Shown: positions 9,901 to 21,686 of the stretch, piece by piece
Layout: the number at the start of each line of letters is the position of its first letter
Numbering within the stretch: the stretch's first letter is position 1
Origin: Albugo candida
Taxonomy: Eukaryota; Oomycota; Peronosporomycetes; Albuginales; Albuginaceae
Length of the DNA: 60,438 bases
Direction of reading: 5' to 3'
Assembly (NCBI GenBank): GCA_905220665.1
Contig: CAJNAR010000045.1
Span: 1-60,438, forward strand
Notes under the pieces: model-generated
Told to the model about the DNA's origin: nothing
The model's input: only the letters and a program-made list of their open reading frames with translations
The model's database searches: none
Position numbers and translations under genes: made by a program

Positions 9901-12735
9901 GGACAGCAATTCTTTTTTCCTCCAAAGGAATTTGTGATGAGTTACAAGTTGAGAATTGTACGTCAGAGAAAAAGCGAAATATGATTGGTCGTTTGTTTTA
10001 TGGTTATTAACCAATTAGAAAGATAGAAACATATATGGAAATGGGTATTGTGTCAGTATGCAGAGAGAATAGTGATATGTGATACGCGATCACCTTTCTG
10101 TATTCACAATGCATTTTCAAGATGTCTAGTCAAAATGTAAAGGAATTCATGTAGTGGAACTGTCTCATGGAAGTCATGTGGAAACATCTAGTGTGGATTG
10201 AGAGAACCTTGATTCTTTAAAATGTACCAATAGAATAGCTAGTGAAAGCATCTAGTGAGACACAAAACAGAAAAAAGACGCACGTTAGAGGCCAGGGTGC
10301 GCCTTCTTATACGTAACAATGGTCACATCGAATGAATAACCTGTAATTATGGATACTGATAAGATATGACAGGACCCCATTACATTGGATATTCTGACTG
10401 CATGCAAGAACGCATAAGGAACGATAAAGGATGCTCTTACAGTATACAGCTGAACTAGTGAGGTAGTAGAGGTTAGCTACAGGTAAAGTGAAACATAATA
10501 AAACGGGCATGTAAAAGTGCTCAGGCAACATGCACTTTATCGCCTAGTATAGCTTCTGTTTAGTTCTTTGGCTGATTGTCATCGTCTCCAGGATGAAATG
10601 ATCATTGGTTTTCGTGTCATCGAATAGCAGTATATACCTGAAGTATCATCAACTTGCATAGTGTAGCAATTGAGGAAATTTTATATAATCTTTACTCCGG
10701 ATGTAACCGAATCTGAACCACCTGTGTCACATCTGACCTCCTGCACTCTTAGTCTAATTCGGTTTTTACTGACGTCGTCGTTGGTACTGGTATCAACCTT
10801 ATACCGGCTATGAATGTAAGCATATGCTTTTAAGCTATAGCGGTAGTGCATGTATCTCATTTGTCTTGGATGCATCGCTGGGTGAAATGATTTGCATATT
10901 AGGATCAGATTTTTACAATCTGATCAAATTGTATTGCGCTTCTGCATGACCATTTCATACCATTACCTACGGGAATATGATAAGTTTGGGATTACTGAAT
11001 GGCCAAGCATAGCAAATGTTCTTCTTTGCTACGTGATTCTGAATGCGTGCCATGCTGAATAGAATCAGCTTGTGTTTCTTAATCCAACGCAAGTACCGAC
11101 TGCAACAATATTGTTATTAGCTTACAAAACGCTACATGAATTTTACATGACTTAATGTTACCTCAAAATTGATCTACATGACTATTGCAATCACCAAGGG
11201 ACAAATTCGTCTCATACTGTCGACTTTGAAAAGAAGAACGGTTTTTTTTTAAGACATCTTTTTACTACAGCTTATCACATTTTTATTTCCTATTTCCTAA
11301 TCGTTCATTGCCTTTGCAGCTTTGTCATAAAAGCCATATTCACTCATACTCGATCGGCGTCAATACGCCGACCTAAGTGTCAAGATCACATATATGCTCG
11401 TCCTGATAAGACACTTTCCGATTTTCGACCTTTCTCGTCGGCTCTATTTCTAACAAGTAGCCACAGAAGAATCACTACTATGACGACCGGATCGACCCGA
11501 GATAGAACACTTTTAGAAAGTGCTAGTGATGCATGCTGCTCCTATTATATTCCAAAACCTATTGTCGTTTCTATTTTCATTTCTTTAAAAAGTGAAATGA
11601 AGGTTTGATCAACGGATCCTCTACTCTTCTATTATCAAATCTTTTCACTATTTTTCACTGAGCCGTTTTATAGCTGTACCCAAAAGATGACAGTGCTAGT
11701 GTCCGTATTTGGTCCCGGTAATATTTTTTTATTTTGTTTGAATTACAGTATGTCATTGTAACAAGACGTTTTCCTAAGATCCCTTTGAATAGAAAGGTAT
11801 CCAAGATCGGCTGTAGCTGTAAATGGATGACCACGATACTGGGGCTAGCAGAAAGTAAGGACGGGTGAGAAATCTTTTCTTTTCTTTAGAATGATTTCGG
11901 AGTTGCGTTCGGCAGAAGAACGTGTGACTAGCCGCACTTCCGAATTTTAACCCCCGGAGAGAACGCAGATCTGCTTGAGCGAACAAAAAGCCATTGTTTC
12001 AAATGTGACACGTGCACGCAGGCTGACGGGCACATTACCATGCGCATGAGCTATCAACATACAACCTGGCATAGGCTACAAAGTTAGAGTCAAGAAGATT
12101 CCTTCAAAGTGTAATGCAGACTAATTATCACATTTAAGCGAGGTTTGCCTGCATAAACGGTGGTCAAGTAAGGCTCACAGAAAGCTCACAAAAGCGGACG
12201 CAAAAGAAGGGTAACTCTCGGCGGAGAAGCACTACCGATGGCGTACTTCGAGCCTATAAATCACATGAATTGACGTGGAATCGTCTTTGTTTTGGAGCTA
12301 GCATCGACATATGATAAATGTGACGTTTCTTTCCAGTATAATCAAATTAGATCAAAGAATAGACAGAGGACAGATACAATTCCAATGGTGCGACACGGAT
12401 ACGTGTTCTCTGGCTAGCACAACCGGCTGCGGCATTGTCGTTACCGCAGTCATGGACCAATCTCAGCAAAGTAGACAGTAGTGTGCAGTCTTTCTAGTGG
12501 CCATTGACTCAATATATATTTCACCGTTTTGCAGGACCGGGAAGAGGTGGGTAAGCGTTGTCATTTATACCTCGCCAAAATCAGTAATGGCCCCCATCAA
12601 ACTTTATACATGACATCAGTCAGCGTGTTTATACACTAGCGATCCTGCAAGTGATAGATCTTGCAACATTGTAGGATGTTTAGCTGGTAGAGTGGTTTAT
12701 TGAATAAGTGTACGCCTATTCGAGTATATTCGCGT
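9901..12735. other. Gene-free interval: flanks of two minus-strand CCG relics
   Basis: Near 9901-10020 lies the upstream flank of the 9.9-kb pseudogene, with an ATTGGTTAATAA box (complement) near 9997-10014. The block around 10290-10370 resembles the upstream flanks at 15.1, 21.2 and 54.4 kb. From about 11.0 kb the DNA resembles the downstream flanks at 17.7-19.0 and 26-28 kb. Two perfect small palindromes occur: 9-bp arms at 10903-10911 and 10917-10925, and 7-bp arms at 11354-11360 and 11365-11371. No coding signal is convincing. Confidence 0.5.
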
Positions 12736-14598
12736 TTAAGAGCTTCTTTTTATAGAAGTGCCAGTATCCCCTCTCATTCTACTTGACTTCATCTTTTTGT
12801 GCCTCTTGGTGCTTATCCTTACCTTGAGTTTGCTTGCTTTCGATCTTAGAATTGTCCGATCTTTGCATGGGACGTTTTTTATGTGCCTCTTGCTCCGTAT
12901 GGTGTCGTTCACTTGAGATACCGTCATTTCGATCATTTCCATCGTTTGCCGCAAAAGAGCGACTTCGTTTTCACCCGTCAAATGATTTCGATCGTTCACT
13001 GTATCCGAAGATATCGTTCTAAGGGAAGAGATATAGAGATTATATTTTAACACCATTGCTAGGTATCCACAGTTCGCGAAGCATCAATATTCTGGTGGAA
13101 CAGCAATCATCCAGAATCTGAGGGGGACAAATCGATCAATGATCAAAACATCGAACCGGGAGTAAGGCAAGTAGAGCACTTTGTACTAGCTTTTCCATAT
13201 AGTACCAGACTGACCAGATGTTTTGTTGAAGGTGCCAGGAGTCCGTCTCAACCACCAAGCTTAAGCCATGGTAGGCCGGAATAGAACAAAGTTCGTCTGA
13301 AACATTGCTCATTTCCTTGCATCACTTCTGCGTCGGATCAGAATGTATTGGATATACATCTCGAGCTGGACAACGACTGCAAGTGCATTTCCAATGATAT
13401 AAAAAATCAATGTGCGGCATTCTTTTTGCAGCATATCCTGCTTTTTCCTCTATACAACTTGCAATAATTTGCGATTCTCCATGGTACGCTCTACCCACAT
13501 ACAGGTGGAAATGTTACGCTCATTTAATATTGCTCGTACGAGTGAAACTCTCCTGGGGATTTCTTCTCCCATATTGTAGTAGATTTTCCCTTTGGGATAT
13601 GAAGTGTCCATACTTCTATCATAAGCTGTTATACATTTTAATTTTGGTTTCGGAGTAATCGATCGACAAAGCTGTTTAAATTGGCCCGTAAAAATTGGAC
13701 TTCATTTTGATATCACAAAGTGTACTGCTCACTATTTGCAGCTGGTCCGGTTGATACATGCTCGATGGTGCTATCATCGAACAAAACTACCATTCCGGAT
13801 GTTCATTCGTTATACAGTCAAGACAGTTCGTTCGTAGATCATGGGACGTGGAAGTTTTATAGCATCCTGGTGGAAATCTCACACTTTCATATATCAATTC
13901 AGTCGTGGGATGCAATCCATAGTGAGCTGCAAGATAATTCGGCTTTTACACAAAAGCGTATTTTGGTGGTCTGAAACGAACGTTGGATAATTTTCTGACA
14001 AGATAGTCACATGGATCGCCACGAATTTTATAAGTGGGTTCAGTACAGATACCCGACAGCCTACATGGCTTGAGAACTGTACGTTAATTTGTGTATAGCA
14101 CATGCAGATAGCGCCCTTGTTCCTCTTTGGTTACCAGGCGGGATTTTTGTATGCTCGGAGATCCGCTTCTCATTTTGAGATATCTACCGCAACAAAGACT
14201 TTCTGCCGAATGCGTGAGAATGCATAACCGCTTCAACTCGTGTACATCGACATACGAAGAATCCGATACAGACGTTTCGGTGTGTGTTGCTCAGAACCTG
14301 TTATCGTCATGGAGCCGCACGGAACATCATTATGACAGTCTACTTTGGATTGCAGAAAGGAAGAAGCACAACCAGACGATTGAAAATTTTCTCTGGCACG
14401 CGGTCGATTAGAGTTATGCAAAGAGTTTAGCGCAAAGGATAAACAATTCACTCCAGCAATATCTATTAGGCAGGATTGGCCCTTGCCTAGATCACTTGTG
14501 GGAGGTAGTCTGACGGTGATAGTGATTGGTTGGGTGGCATCAACAAGTGTATCCGTAAGACAGACACCAAAGAACAGAAGGCAGTGCTGATGCAGCAT
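12736..14598 (-). pseudogene. CCG-class effector pseudogene (copy 4), CCG motif mutated
   Basis: The start at 14598 aligns with the paralogous ATG (MLHQHCLLFF...). The N-terminal segment stays open to 14233, then the reading breaks into short pieces through 13894-14103 and on to a basic C-terminal remnant at 12736-13056. The first cysteine of the class motif is a glycine (GKGQSCLIDIAG), so even the signature is lost. Fragments of the mid and C-terminal modules can be followed on the minus strand between 13.1 and 13.9 kb with several frame changes. The upstream element is kept at 14676-14690. It is related to the degraded piece at 41.4-41.9 kb. Confidence 0.8.
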
Positions 14599-14675
14599 GA
14601 CCAGCGGAAGTGAGAGAAACATTGTTTCCTTGTTTCAATGCCTAAAGTTATCACTTTCCCCGTCCACTATTTATA

Positions 14676-14806
14676 GAAGAAAAGTAGCGTACGGGAAAAC
14701 CCTTGCAATACCAAGTGCTCTGGATTACCATTTTTGAGTTTCATCGAAAAGAAACACGAGTGGTCCTTTGTACAAGCACAAGAATGACGGCTTTCAACCA
14801 ATGGAA
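14676..14806 (-). promoter_or_regulatory. Conserved upstream elements of CCG copy 4
   Basis: On the minus strand ACGCTACTTTTCTTC lies at 14690-14676, about 80 bases before the ATG. An ATTGGTT box is near 14797-14804, about 200 bases before it. Both match the elements before intact copies 1 and 2. The gene itself is dead, so these are relics. Confidence 0.35.
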
Positions 14807-17800
14807 TGGAAATATGGGAAAAAGCGTTTACACTTTGTATTGTCAGGTTGCAAGAAACGGCGATATCCGCTTTGTCATCTGCTTTCTGCATTGATAACTT
14901 TTGGTGACGCTCTAATAAAAATGCAGTAGCTATAATACATAAAATTTATTGAATGGAAGTGATTTGGAAAATTTGGATGGGAATGAGCACATGTTGATAC
15001 AGCAATGTGAATTAAACGAAATCGCAAAGTAATCATCTAACACGATTTATGCGAGTGGGCGAAAGCGATTGGTATAGGGGTAGTCGCGCGACTCCACAGG
15101 TACACGATTTTATGAGACTTGGCATTTTATTGAGTAGAAAATAGTCAAGTTATATGAGTAATCTGCAATGATAGATACCGATAAGATACGCGAAAAAGTA
15201 GTACAGTATAATTCAATCCATCTGGATTTGCTACATTTTGCATCTGTTAAGTTGGGTATTGTGTCTACAGCCATGGATCAAGTAGACCAACAAAGAACGA
15301 TTGGGGGTTTCTGATTAACATGGCAAACGATTGCGTTTCCGGCGAGCTTAATGAAAAGCGTTAGATAATAATCTTACGCTTCTGAGCAGCATATAAAAGT
15401 CTATTTTACTTTAGTGCTCTTTATGAAGCCGTTACTTTCTTTTTTTTTCGATGAGGAGTACTTGTTTCTGGTTCTTCTCAGCTAAAAATTTCAGTGTCTT
15501 TCAGCATGCGCGTGCACACGCACTGTGGTTGATCGCTCTGTGGGATATCGCCCTTCTATATGCGCTTTACACAATTCGACGCAAGTCATACATTCTTCGA
15601 CTTCTTCTCTACTGGGATCGTCGATACAGGGAAATTTAATCGGTTCTTGTCAAAATCCATTGCCCTTACATATACCGCGAAGGCTTACTTCTTGCCATCC
15701 TAGGGCAGAGGGAGGGGGGGGGTAAAGAATTGAGTGTATTATTTTCCGGATGTCTCTCCTTTCGTGGAAAGTATTGATGCAGATTTAGCACCAGTGGTGT
15801 TGAGGTCGCGTAAATGCAGCAAATGCTACAAATCATCATAATAGACGTTCAGGCAATGTAAGTGTACTAGTAGATAAAGCTCCAATCAATTCGTGAATTA
15901 GTTACGTTGCTTGTTAAGGTAGCCGCATATAAACATGCGCATTTTGGTGGACCTGCACAAACAAATATATAAAAAATTTATGTGAAAGTGCTTGCATCGT
16001 TGAGAACTGAGCCGAACCCGTGTGCTGAGTCCGAGAGGAGGGCCTCCTGTTACGATCAAAAATGGACAACATACTTCGAGTCTACGTGTACGGTAAGATG
16101 CGCTTGAGGTCACAAATACCTACTTGTATTTCATAGACGATGCTTCCAAGTAGGATTGGAAAATGAGAAAGATCTTGAGCAGGCTTACTGAGAGCGGAAA
16201 ATTGCTTGATGCAACAATTTCTTGGTAGTTATGTATACCATATATGGTATCCAGACCAAAGTGGCCATAAAACCCCCGCTTCGTAGAGTGTAGTGAGTAC
16301 TGAGATCAGCACATGGCTCATCATCACAAGATAGTCTTGGGTAGATAGAGTGGCCGAAAGCCAAAACAGATCCTAGAATGTTTAATGGTATGGCTGGCAG
16401 AACAAAGAAATCAGTCATACTAATCTAGCAGTTGGTTTTAATTGAGTCAGCGTTAGGATCACTTGATGCCAAAAGTCCTATAAAGGACTACTAGTATATA
16501 GCCAATGGGAGCTTTCAAATCAAATTGGCGTGACCTCGGCAAGTGTAGACATGGCTGAACTTCACGAAAGATACGCTACACAAGCAGTTGGTGGACTCTT
16601 GACTCGAAATGAGACAACGGAATAGAGTTGACATGGTCAAAAAGCAGCTGAAATAGGGCACCGCATTTCAGAAACGCTACAATTTAAAATTGTTATTAAT
16701 TAATGTTGAGGATTTCGTGTTCTACATCGAGGTATAGGGGATACGCATAGCAAACTGAGTACGAATGGAACAAGCCAAGTAACCTGAGCTAATTCCGCGT
16801 TGATTTCAAGGATTCAAAGTAAGTTCAACAAGGAAACACATGATGTACATACAGACTGAAAGCGCCTTAAACGGTATTGAAATTTGCTACACGTAATCCG
16901 TAACAACATTGGGGTCATGTGATTGGGCGAACAAGAGCGATTTTTTTCAACTAGAAGAGATTGAAAATGAGAGTACGAGCAAGTTGAGAAGGTAGACAAA
17001 CTTATAAGAGACTGGGAGCTCGTAGCTGAAATAGAGGAAAGTTGAATGATAATCAAATGAACCTGATCAATTATGTAACAATTTGTAGTCGCATTAAAAA
17101 GCCTATTCAATTTTCACGACTGTACAGAACTCATACCGTCTAATTGCTTATTGAAGATGTCCAATATTTTCGTGGACGACCAGGCTGTGAAGTTGGTCCA
17201 ACCTGAAAGCGCATATAAAATTTTCCGCATTTGATGCACTGCATAGTGCAGCAAAATAAGCATTTCATGTATGATCCTCATTTGAGCTCCGATTATTTGT
17301 AGACCCTTTAATAGCACGTCTGAACATCTGTACCTTTCAGAGGTTCTTTAAGGTCACGAGTGTTTTTCTGACACGTCGTTGCTTGTTGCTAACAAGCCCC
17401 AAATAATAAAAGCATTACATTCATCAGTATTCAAGTCGTGACTGATGGAATAAACTATCTTCTTCCTGCACCGTGCTTTTATTATATGAAGTGGTGAAGG
17501 TCGCGCCTTATTCAGGAGAATTTCATTCAAGCCGATCTTGAGATAGAAATTCCTGTCTTCTATTAATGATCAAGAATTGGTCTACACCAGCAATGATTTC
17601 TCACATTCATCTTGGAAGTGTCGTTAGGTGAAAAGGGCCGGTGATCAGGATGACTTCGTTCTCGACTTGCATATATTGTGAATTAAAAATTCGAAATTAG
17701 TACCTCCAACAGCGATATTATTTAATGACCAAAATCCGGGTCTTTTTATGACGCAGCGTTATGGATCTGTGGTTTTTTTAAAGGTGATTTTGAATGCGTG

Positions 17801-19066
17801 ATATGCTGACAGAATCAACATCCACTTCTAAACTTTATCGCCAGTCAACCCCTCTGCTTTGCTACCAATTGGCACTTCTTTTAGTTTTCTATGGCATCAA
17901 ATAACATTGAGCGCAACAAAATCTTTCATAGTATGAAATCCCAAGTGAACTCTAATAAACGTATGTTCCCCCTCAATTCGATTGGTACGAAATCTATTAA
18001 ACGTCAACTCGCACGTTCACCGTAGATTTCTACTTTCGGTAGAAGGCTGGTTTTGAAATCAATAAGGCAGGCAATACGTCACACCTCTACCCAGTCGTAT
18101 TACTGCATCAGATTAGCCGCATCGTAATGTAACCTCCGGGTTGCTTGCACCAACTCCTCATCGACGTCGTTGCGCAAAGATGAGTCTCACCATCGCAGAT
18201 ATTTCCGAAGTAGCCAGAATCTCCTGCCTTATTCTTTTACCTCGTCAGTCTTGCGTCATTTACGCAAGCTCAGGTTGTGTTTCCAGTCGTCTATGTGGAT
18301 GTAGTGCGTGGTATGAGGTGCATATTGTGTCAGAAAGAAGTCCGTAGACAGTGGGTAAAATGGCAATAAAACGATGAGTACCGGCGTTACTTATCATCGT
18401 CTTGCAAGTGCGATTTCGGATCGGTGGGTTTACAAAATGGATCACTAAAAGTGCTAGCGCCCACTGTAGTCTCGACATACCGTTTTGCTTTATTTCCTAA
18501 TCATATGGAGTGCACTACAATCATAAATAATCATGACCTTAGAAATCGAAGCATGGTCTCAGGACGGTTTTCAGCTCAAAGAGGATACTCAATATGCAGG
18601 GGCTAGCAAAACAGATTGAACCAACTCTGAGAGAAGGGATTATGGGTAAAATGTGAGGTGCGAACCAAAATACACATGAACTAAATCAATCAACTTAGCA
18701 GGGTAGACAGAGACACAGTCGATAAGATTCTTTGAAGTGTAAGTGTAAATAGTCATTACGCTTAATTGTCAGATGACTGTAATATGGTCATCAAGTGAGC
18801 CTAACGACAAAGTGTCGCTAAACGCAAATGGTTGTGCGGTTGTGTATTTAATATATAAACTGTTGCTTTCGAAAGCATTGATGGCTTCCAGCAGACCATG
18901 TGTGCGACATCAGTCGACGTTACTTATATAGTGCTAATTATGCAAGTTATAGATCTTGCAAGATGGTAAGAGATTCTTACAAGCTATCTTTATAACTCAT
19001 AGAATGCTGGATAGGACCTTATGGATAAACTGTAGTTGATAAAATGGTAATCAAATGCGTTTACGA
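14807..19066. other. Gene-free interval
   Basis: 14.9-15.25 kb resembles the far-upstream block shared by CCG loci (a 'tagatac...ataagat' core near 15174-15187). A G-run of 10 lies in 15708-15722. 15.3-17.7 kb shows only short ORFs with no recognised similarity. 17.7-19.06 kb is the downstream flank of the next CCG relic and matches, inverted, the 57-58 kb region (for example 'ggtctcaggacgg' at 18553 against the complement near 57350). Confidence 0.45.
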
Positions 19067-20734
19067 CTATCCGAGCATATCCGCATTTGAAAGCATCTTC
19101 TCATAGGGAAGCGAGTATCTCTCCATGATACCAAACTTTGCTTTGATTGAATCTGATAACATCGGTCGAATCAAAGAGACATCCAATGCTTCCCATTGTT
19201 TCATTCTGATATACCCACATTCTTCAAAACAATCCGTGTGTTTTTGAGCACCGACCATCAGGAAATAATTTAAATCTGTGATCAAAATATTCAGCCATGA
19301 CGTGAGACAAATAAAGCATTTTAGATCTGACTTTTCTGGCCTTTGTATTGTAGTAATAGGGAATTTGTTGTTAGGGATGGTTTCGGGATCGAACTACTAT
19401 CAAGCTCAGGAGCTTGTGAAGTGTACAAATAACAAACTTGCTTCGGAACACTGATAACTTTTTTGCAAAGCTTTCGACTCGCCACTGATATTCCGGTAAT
19501 GCATTCAGAGATGCTGTGTTTTTCTTTCTTTTTGGCAGGTTATTTATCGATGAAACCAAAAAATCAATATGTGACAGTCTCTTCACAGAAAATCCAGCTT
19601 TATACTCCATACAAGCCTGGCACATTTCGTCATAGTTCAGCTCGTGTTCTACCCACATGCAATTTGTAGGCTATGATAGAGCCAATGTATCTTGAAACCT
19701 TGGATGATGCCAGGGCTCACCTGCTGCCATATTGTAGTAGCTCACCCCGAGGGTGTATAGCTAATGCTTGTCTTAGAGGCTTTCAAACATATTCTTTTTG
19801 ATTCGGGGTTTTTCCACCCGCAAAGCTCTCCACATTTTTTGATAAGGCATCGAGAACCTTTTGATATAAGGTAAACCGTCTGCTCAGTTCTTTTATCGCG
19901 TTGGTCAGATCCATGCGCGGTGGTGGTATGATCGACCCCAGTACTGCCATCCCTTTTGAGTGTAAAGCCATGCAACCAAGGCGTTCTGTCTGTCGATCGA
20001 GGGCTACGGAAGTAATACAGCATAACGACTTCAATAGTGCGGTCTCTACAATCGCTTCGATCGCAACATGCAAATAAGCAAGATCTGGATTGGGATTACT
20101 TGAAAGATCTACCTGACTGAAATGAATTGATAATTGGATATTTTGTTTACAAGATTTACACAATTACCGTCGCCAAATTTATAGTTGAGTCCACTACACA
20201 TGCCCGAGGATGAACACGGCTTAAGAATGTCGCTTTCAATTGTGTCTAGCACATACAAATAGTATTCACGTCTATCATCTGCTACGAGTTGAAATTTTTG
20301 TATCGTTTGAGAGCCGCTCCTCATTTTAAGACAGATGCCGCATTTCAAATGTCGTTTGCACATCTGTGAGAACGCACAGCGGCATCGACTGTGTACCAAT
20401 AATGCCCAACTTCATATCCCCATTCTAAAGACCTATCACTGTGACGAATCCGCAATTAGACTTACGCTGACACTCAATCCCTGCTCTTAAAAGAAGAAGC
20501 ATTCCCGCCAAAGGCTTGAAATATTGCTGCGGTAGACCGTGGGTTGAAGTGATGTGTAGTGATAGACGCAAGCGAACGACGATCCACCCCGGCAATATTC
20601 GTCAGGCAGGATTGGCATTCGCCTAGATTACTTTTGAGAGAAAATGTTGCGTTGATTATTACAGGATCCTTGGCATCAGTAACCGTGTTGAGACGCCACA
20701 CACCAGCAGAGAGAAGCCAATATAGATGCACCAT
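19067..20734 (-). pseudogene. CCG-class effector pseudogene (copy 5)
   Basis: The ATG at 20734 and a signal-like N-terminus with CQSC...G (CECQ context) are intact. The first frame ends at 20474 after a one-base loss relative to intact copy 2. Later pieces lie at 20109-20399, 19783-20163, 19371-19658 and 19067-19285 in different frames. The last piece keeps the module-five block and a tail ending SLPYEKMLSNADMLG. The closest relative in the window is intact copy 2 at 54865-56469, with which it shares about 7 kb of surrounding DNA in inverted orientation. Confidence 0.85.
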
Positions 20735-20820
20735 GACCAGGCAATTTTATAGTGAGGGAATAATTTACCCCTTAGGCAGGAAAATTTTGTAGGCATCTCC
20801 TAAAGACCAGCCACTTCGTA

Positions 20821-20957
20821 GAAAGAAGCATCGTACCGTAAAAACTCCACCAAAGCAATTGTTGTTCATTCCAATTCAGATTATTCTACTTGTGAAATAA
20901 GGAACATCACAGATGCTTTTTTTCTTATGTGAGTGATTCTTATCAACCAATGAAATC
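20821..20957 (-). promoter_or_regulatory. Conserved upstream elements of CCG copy 5
   Basis: On the minus strand ACGATGCTTCTTTC lies at 20834-20821, 87 bases before the ATG. An ATTGGTTGATAA box lies near 20954-20941. The same two boxes, at similar distances, precede intact copy 2 in the inverted partner block. Confidence 0.4.
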
Positions 20958-21269
20958 AAAACATGGAATAGAAGCGGGCATGGAAGTCGCACTCTGTTGT
21001 GCCAGTCTCAAATAAAAGGCAGTATGATATTGTGCTCTGACACAGCATAATCACATTTTGTAATGTTACTAAGCAGAATCTTTCTGGAAACAACAAAATA
21101 CGACCAGTAAAAAAGACGCATTTTGTGGGGGTGAATGCGCCGTTCTACCTATAGACAATCGGATAACCGAGCTTTATTAGTAGGAAACAGTCAAATCTAT
21201 TCAATAACCCGTGATCGTAGATACGAATAAGATCTAGTCGGATGTAGCAGAAATGTAGAATCATATATC

Positions 21270-21587
21270 ATGAATAAATATGTGCTTTCCACTTGCAAAC
21301 AACAGGCAGTTGCATCTCCTAGCTCTTATAGCAATCCTAGCAACTCGAAGCTCTTCAGTTGACTGCGCCTATCGCGATTACCACACCAACCATATGAATG
21401 TGTGAAGATGGTATATGTGTCTGGTTCATGATGGTAACATTCAACGGCATTTTGTGTTCGCGCGAAATCTACAGCGAAACGCAAGTTTTTTTTCCGTCAT
21501 CAACTGCATAATCCATGGATTCAAGTCACCGTCATCTATCTACACGTGAAACTTGACGGTTGCTGCGCCAATAAATTTCATTTCTGA
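21270..21587 (+). pseudogene. Divergent small ORF, broken copy
   Basis: It starts 535 bases from the CCG start at 20734, on the opposite strand. It aligns with the open 106-residue ORF at 54002-54322: shared ATG context (ATGAATAAA), a Leu-rich stretch, CxYRDxHTxHM, IQRHxxFARxLxRNA, IIH and a GCC...F-stop end. At least one in-frame stop (after HMNV), one frameshift near the N-terminus and a one-base loss near 21540 break it. No known family is recognised. Confidence 0.35.
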
Positions 21588-21618
21588 GCTTACATCACCC
21601 CCAATACATATTTATCGT

Positions 21619-21686
21619 ATACGTGCGCGTCGGATACATCGTCCGCCGCGCACGTATTTGCCTGACTAACAACTTTAGGCAACACA
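21619..21686 (+). other. Tandem hairpins after divergent ORF (copy C)
   Basis: The first hairpin has 16-base arms at 21619-21634 and 21642-21657 (one mismatch, 7-base loop). The second pairs TTGCCTGA with TTTAGGCAA around 21658-21686. Both have counterparts in the inverted partner at 53899-53966, in the mirrored order expected of an inversion. They begin about 30 bases after the ORF stop. They could be 3'-UTR structures or palindromes with another role. Confidence 0.4.

Noticed and set aside
11354..11371. Perfect 7-bp palindrome with 4-base loop
   Set aside because: The related sites at 18.15 and 26.76 kb do not keep the pairing, so no conserved structure is supported.
15451..15725. Overlapping ORFs around 15.5 kb with a hydrophobic stretch
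   Set aside because: No similarity to the other blocks and no start context or family; too short to support.
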